This document shows, in pieces, positions 5,443-8,606 of a stretch of 8,606 nucleotides of DNA; the first letter of the stretch is position 1, and each line of letters begins with the position of its first letter. The stretch is from Psychroflexus sp. (lineage in GTDB: Bacteria; Bacteroidota; Bacteroidia; Flavobacteriales; Flavobacteriaceae), in NCBI GenBank assembly GCA_003565575.1, contig PXBV01000035.1:1-8606 (forward strand). Reading direction: 5' to 3'. Below the pieces are notes generated by a model, which saw only the letters and a program-made list of their open reading frames with translations, was not told the origin of the DNA and did no database searches. The translations under genes were made by a program, and so were the position numbers.

Positions 5443-7503
5443 ATGAAAAAAATAATTGCATTACTATTTATAGCCTTGGTAAGCACAAGCTTGTCTGCTC
5501 AAATAGACAGGTCTCAAATGCCACAACCCGGACCAGCCCCAACTGTAAACATAGGAGAACCTGACTCGTTTACTTTAAAAAACGGCCTGAAGGTATTAGT
5601 TGTTGAAAACAATAAGCTCCCTAGAGTTTCGGCTAGACTTATTATAGATAATAAACCTTATGCAGAGGAAAAACCAGGGACTCAAGCCATGCTAGCTAGT
5701 TTATTTGGAACAGGAACTACCGAAACCAGCAAAGATGAGTTTAACGAAGAAATAGACTTTCTAGGAGCTAACATTAGTTTTGGCTCAGAAAGTGCATTTG
5801 CTAGCTCTTTGTCTAAATTTTTCCCTAGAGTCATGGAGTTACTTGCAGAAGGAGCTTTAAGACCAAAATTTACAGAAGAAGAGTTTGAAAGTGAAAAAGC
5901 AAAATTAATAGAAAGCTTAAAAGCTAATCAAAAAGATGTGGGAACCATTGCCAATAGACTTAGCAGTAGTCAAGCCTATGGCAGAAATCACCCTTATGGA
6001 CAATACACTTCTGTAGAAAGTGTGGAAGGTATAAGCCTACAGGATGTAAAAGATGTTTATGCAAATTATTTTGTGCCAAAAAATGCCTATCTAGTCGTAG
6101 TAGGAGATGTTTCTACTAAAGACGTAAAAAAGATAGCCAAAAAAAGCTTTGGAAAGTGGAAAAAAGCTACTCCACCAAGTGCCAATATTCCTGAGGTAGA
6201 ACCTGCAGAATTTACTCAAATCAATTTCGTTGATATGCCCAATGCAGTTCAGAGTGAAATTATAGTTCAAAACACGGTAGATTTGAAGATGAGTGATGAA
6301 GATTATTTTCCTGTACTAGTGATGAATCAAATCTTAGGCGGAAGCTTTGGGAGTTACCTCAATATGAACTTAAGAGAAGATAAAGGGTATACTTATGGAG
6401 CAAGGTCTAGTGTTGGCGCTAGCCGTTACGCCTCTAGATTTAGAGCTTCTGCAGGTGTTAGAAATGCAGTAACAGACAGTGCTGTAGTAGAGTTTATAAA
6501 AGAAATTGATAGAATTCGAAATGAAAAAGTAGATCTTGACAAACTTGAAGACACAAAGAAAAAGTTTGCTGGTAATTTCGTAATGCAACTAGAACAACCT
6601 TCTACAGTTGCTAATTATGCATTGAATATAGAAATACAAGGTCTTAATGACGATTTTTACGAAACTTACCTTGAAAAAATAAATGCTGTTACAGATGAAG
6701 ATATTCAACGAGTTGCCCAAAAATATTTAAAAGCTGACCAACTTCAAATTGTGATTGCTGGTAAAGGTTCTGATGTTGTAGAAAATTTGGAGAAAATTGA
6801 AATTAATGGAAATAAAATCCCTGTTTTATATTTCAACAAAGAAACCGAAAATGTAGAAAAACCTGAATTCAAAAAGGAATTGCCTGAGGGCGTAACCGTA
6901 GAAACAGTTTTTGACGCTTATATAGACGCAATTGGAGGAAAAGATGCTATTGCCAACGTGAAAAGTGTTATGATGTCTGGTAATGCAAGCTTCCAAGGAA
7001 TGAGTTTAACTTTAACAAGAAAATTAACCGTAGATGGAAAATCTTCAGAAGTGGTGAGTATGGGAGGCAATGCCTTAAGCAAGCAAGTGTTTGATGGAGA
7101 AGAGGGTTACATCATAGTACAAGGTCAAAAAATCACTTATAATGAGCAGCAATTAAGAGATACCAAAGCCACAGCAGGCTTGTTTCAAGAATTGAATGTC
7201 ATGGAAGGTGCTGAGTTGGTAGGTATAGAACAGGTAAATGATAAGGATGCGTATGTGATTCAATTAACTGAAAATGTAAGAGAATTCTATAGTATAGATA
7301 CAGGCCTCAAGCTTGGAACTGAAGTTACTCAAGAGCAAATGGGACAAAAAATAACATCTACCATTTCTTACTTAGATTATGAAGAGTATGATGGCGTTTT
7401 AGTTCCTGTGACTTTGAGTCAAAACCTAGGACCACAAACAGTAGATTTCAAAATGGAAGAAGTAAAATTTAATGAAGGTGTGACAGAAGCAGATTTTGAA
7501 TAA
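5443..7503 (+). CDS. M16 family non-catalytic subunit with extra C-terminal LolA-like domain
   Basis: This encodes 686 residues. A signal peptide covers 1-19/20 (SLSAQ). Residues about 36-450 form an M16 half. The zinc motif is lost: where HxxEH should lie before the GT pair, the sequence is A82-M-L-A85-S86. The second domain keeps LGGSFGSYLNMNLREDKGYTYG in pieces: LGG (298-300), NLRE (309-312) and KGYTYG (314-319). These include the conserved Arg and Tyr that bind substrate in the non-catalytic partner of two-chain M16B enzymes. Residues about 480-686 add a beta-rich domain beginning ETVFDAYIDAIGGKDAIANV and continuing with repeated strand patterns (YIIVQGQKITY, LDYEEYDGVLVPVTLS). This resembles LolA/lipoprotein-sorting-type beta sheets, but that is my impression and not verified. 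The gene is 10 bases behind the catalytic subunit, in the same operon, and ends before a clear terminator. Confidence 0.9.
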   Translation: MKKIIALLFIALVSTSLSAQIDRSQMPQPGPAPTVNIGEPDSFTLKNGLKVLVVENNKLPRVSARLIIDNKPYAEEKPGTQAMLASLFGTGTTETSKDEFNEEIDFLGANISFGSESAFASSLSKFFPRVMELLAEGALRPKFTEEEFESEKAKLIESLKANQKDVGTIANRLSSSQAYGRNHPYGQYTSVESVEGISLQDVKDVYANYFVPKNAYLVVVGDVSTKDVKKIAKKSFGKWKKATPPSANIPEVEPAEFTQINFVDMPNAVQSEIIVQNTVDLKMSDEDYFPVLVMNQILGGSFGSYLNMNLREDKGYTYGARSSVGASRYASRFRASAGVRNAVTDSAVVEFIKEIDRIRNEKVDLDKLEDTKKKFAGNFVMQLEQPSTVANYALNIEIQGLNDDFYETYLEKINAVTDEDIQRVAQKYLKADQLQIVIAGKGSDVVENLEKIEINGNKIPVLYFNKETENVEKPEFKKELPEGVTVETVFDAYIDAIGGKDAIANVKSVMMSGNASFQGMSLTLTRKLTVDGKSSEVVSMGGNALSKQVFDGEEGYIIVQGQKITYNEQQLRDTKATAGLFQELNVMEGAELVGIEQVNDKDAYVIQLTENVREFYSIDTGLKLGTEVTQEQMGQKITSTISYLDYEEYDGVLVPVTLSQNLGPQTVDFKMEEVKFNEGVTEADFE

Positions 7504-7529
7504 ACAGATTCACCTTTTTTTAACTTATG

Positions 7530-7554
7530 AATCCCGCTTTTAGCGGGATTTTTT
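7530..7554 (+). terminator. rho-independent terminator of the M16 operon
   Basis: A perfect 9-base-pair stem, AATCCCGCT (7530-7538) with AGCGGGATT (7542-7550), has a TTT loop and is followed by a T-run. It lies 26 bases after the stop codon of the second M16 gene. Confidence 0.9.
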
Positions 7555-7903
7555 GATTTATAAGCTTAACCATGAACAGCAAAAGTTGGATTCAACTTAG
7601 GTTAATTCAGTCTTTGCCTTTAGCTTTTCACTAGCACACTTTCAGGTCTAACTTTTGAGGTGATCATTTTTATGTATGATTGATAAAACGTCCTGTTTTA
7701 AATTTCAATACGGTTGTTTAAACCTCACTATACAGCGTAAATAATTTTCATAAAGATCCTGAATACTCAAGGAAGCCCTAGTTAATTTTACTCAGATAAT
7801 ACTGTTAGAGGTAGGTTTGGCGATATTTTAAACCTTCTTGATTTATTGCCAAACCTGAAAAAAGATGTTTTTGTAGAATTTGCAACAATTAATTTGAGGT
7901 CCT
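7555..7903. other. non-coding stretch of about 350 bases
   Basis: No credible gene on either strand: the longest ATG frames I could follow stop after about 7-20 codons, for example 7572-7634 on the plus strand. It contains a 16-base imperfect palindrome (7583-7598) and the long inverted repeat described separately (7813-7856). No exact TAnnTTTG with a matching -33 was found ahead of the gene at 7904. Near matches with altered spacing lie at 7874-7882 (TAGAATTTG) and about 7891-7897. Confidence 0.5.
7813..7856. repeat. inverted repeat / long stem-loop upstream of the GH-A-like gene
   Basis: AGGTTTGGC (7813-7821) is exactly complementary to GCCAAACCT (7848-7856). The stem extends inwards through GATA/TATT with one G-U pair, giving about 13 base pairs around an 18-base loop. 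No T-run follows on the plus strand (GAAAAAAG comes next), so it is not a standard terminator there. It ends 47 bases before the ATG at 7904. It could be a leader RNA structure or an operator. Which one cannot be decided from sequence. Confidence 0.6.
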
Positions 7904-8606
7904 ATGAAAAAAAACCAAACCATAATTATAGCTCTAAGCTTAACCATTTGTTTTTTTATCATCTACATCTTGACCAGCGCTTTTAAAACTTTAGGTAGTG
8001 TTACAAATAACGATATAGAAAAAGAATTACAAGCCTATAACTTTAGCATTGGAACTCAAACGGTAGGTTCTAAATATAAATTTACTAACGAAACAATGTT
8101 GGTAGAAACCGCCAAAGAAATTAAGAATATGGGCTCCAATTTGCTTAAGTTTTCGATGCATCCGCGCTACAGTACAGAAAACTATGGGTTGCCAAATAAC
8201 GATGCAGTAACCTCGTTAACAAAACTCGCTACTTTAGAGCCTTCTGTAAAAAAAGTTCTGGATATGGATTTTAAGTATTATCATATTTGGGCCTATGGAT
8301 TTTCTCAGTACACTCCTGAGCCTAAAGGAGAAAAAGATGATACATCACAAATAAAGTTTATAGATGGCTTTGAGAAAGAGTACGAAGATGCGCTTTACCA
8401 TGAACTGTATGAATTTGCTAGTTATTTACTAGAAACCTATAACAATTCAGGAAAGGTTTTTTATTTGGGCAATTGGGAAGGCGATTGGCATTTGCGATCT
8501 GATTATGACCGTGATAAGCCAGTAAACCTAAAAACTCTGGAAGGCATGATAAAATGGGCTAACGTACGTCAAAAGGCTATAGATGATGCTAAACAAAAAA
8601 CTCCCC
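7904..8606 (+). CDS. membrane-anchored or secreted protein, likely clan GH-A-like TIM barrel (3' end cut off by window)
   Basis: The first 234 codons are present and the frame is open to the edge. Residues 7-26 are hydrophobic (IIIALSLTICFFIIYILT) after MKKNQT, forming a signal peptide or an N-terminal anchor. The following part alternates strands and helices: KEIKNMGSNLLKFSMHPRY (71-89), a typical first barrel unit with a basic residue ending the strand; FKYYHIWAYGF (123-133); and GKVFYLGNWEGDWHL (183-197) after a long helix. The N190-W-E192-G-D-W195 motif at the end of a strand resembles the Asn-Glu acid/base signature of strand 4 in clan GH-A glycoside hydrolases. The helix KTLEGMIKWANVRQKAIDDA follows. 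I do not recognise a numbered family. GAGG-like purines (GAGG, four bases before CCT-ATG spacing) give a Shine-Dalgarno-like site, unusual here. Coding is secure, function tentative. Confidence 0.75.
   Translation, partial: MKKNQTIIIALSLTICFFIIYILTSAFKTLGSVTNNDIEKELQAYNFSIGTQTVGSKYKFTNETMLVETAKEIKNMGSNLLKFSMHPRYSTENYGLPNNDAVTSLTKLATLEPSVKKVLDMDFKYYHIWAYGFSQYTPEPKGEKDDTSQIKFIDGFEKEYEDALYHELYEFASYLLETYNNSGKVFYLGNWEGDWHLRSDYDRDKPVNLKTLEGMIKWANVRQKAIDDAKQKTP

Noticed and set aside
7583..7598. 16-base imperfect palindrome AAGTTGGATTCAACTT
   Set aside because: The arms are only six bases with one mismatch in the centre. In AT-rich non-coding DNA this is not enough to call an operator or terminator.
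7572..7634. ATG frame of 20 codons on the plus strand after the M16 terminator
   Set aside because: Very short, with no upstream initiation context or recognisable product, and immediately after a terminator with no visible promoter.

Overview
The window looks like chromosomal DNA of a marine-type member of the Flavobacteriia (Bacteroidota). It is AT-rich, start codons mostly lack a Shine-Dalgarno sequence, and several genes are preceded by the Bacteroidota -7 element TAnnTTTG. The gene families also fit: DUF4199, the short-chain (SDR) type of threonine dehydrogenase, an insulinase-family pair, and an L21 protein with a C-terminal extension. No mobile element, CRISPR array, tRNA or rRNA was seen.

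Layout. At the left edge, on the minus strand, is the start of an XRE-type helix-turn-helix regulator gene that carries an in-frame stop at codon 25 (1-100). Next comes a minus-strand pair, a lipoprotein (774-1313) followed by a secreted SnoaL/NTF2-like protein (271-756), probably one transcript. Divergent from these is an NAD-dependent L-threonine 3-dehydrogenase (1428-2387, plus). Convergent with it is a very short two-helix membrane protein gene (2398-2568, minus, GTG start). A strong bidirectional terminator (2588-2623) separates this small gene from rplU-rpmA (3424 down to 2646, minus), which has a good Bacteroidota promoter. Upstream lies a DUF4199 four-helix membrane protein (3506-3946, minus).

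Divergently transcribed are two M16 (insulinase/pitrilysin family) peptidase genes, 10 bases apart (4113-5432 and 5443-7503). The first keeps the zinc site HxxEH. The second has lost it but keeps the R/Y partner motif, and it has an extra C-terminal domain of about 200 residues. This is the catalytic/non-catalytic subunit arrangement known from two-chain M16B peptidases. A hairpin terminator follows. After it come about 350 bases without a gene, containing one long inverted repeat, and then the first 234 codons of a membrane-anchored or secreted protein that looks like a clan GH-A TIM-barrel enzyme (7904 to the right edge).

The genes are mostly housekeeping and envelope functions: ribosome assembly, threonine catabolism, and exported proteolysis. 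I see no clear new multi-gene system. The points most worth checking are the L21 fusion, the small membrane protein behind the rpmA terminator, the interrupted regulator, the domain added to the inactive M16 subunit, and the truncated GH-A-like gene with its upstream inverted repeat.
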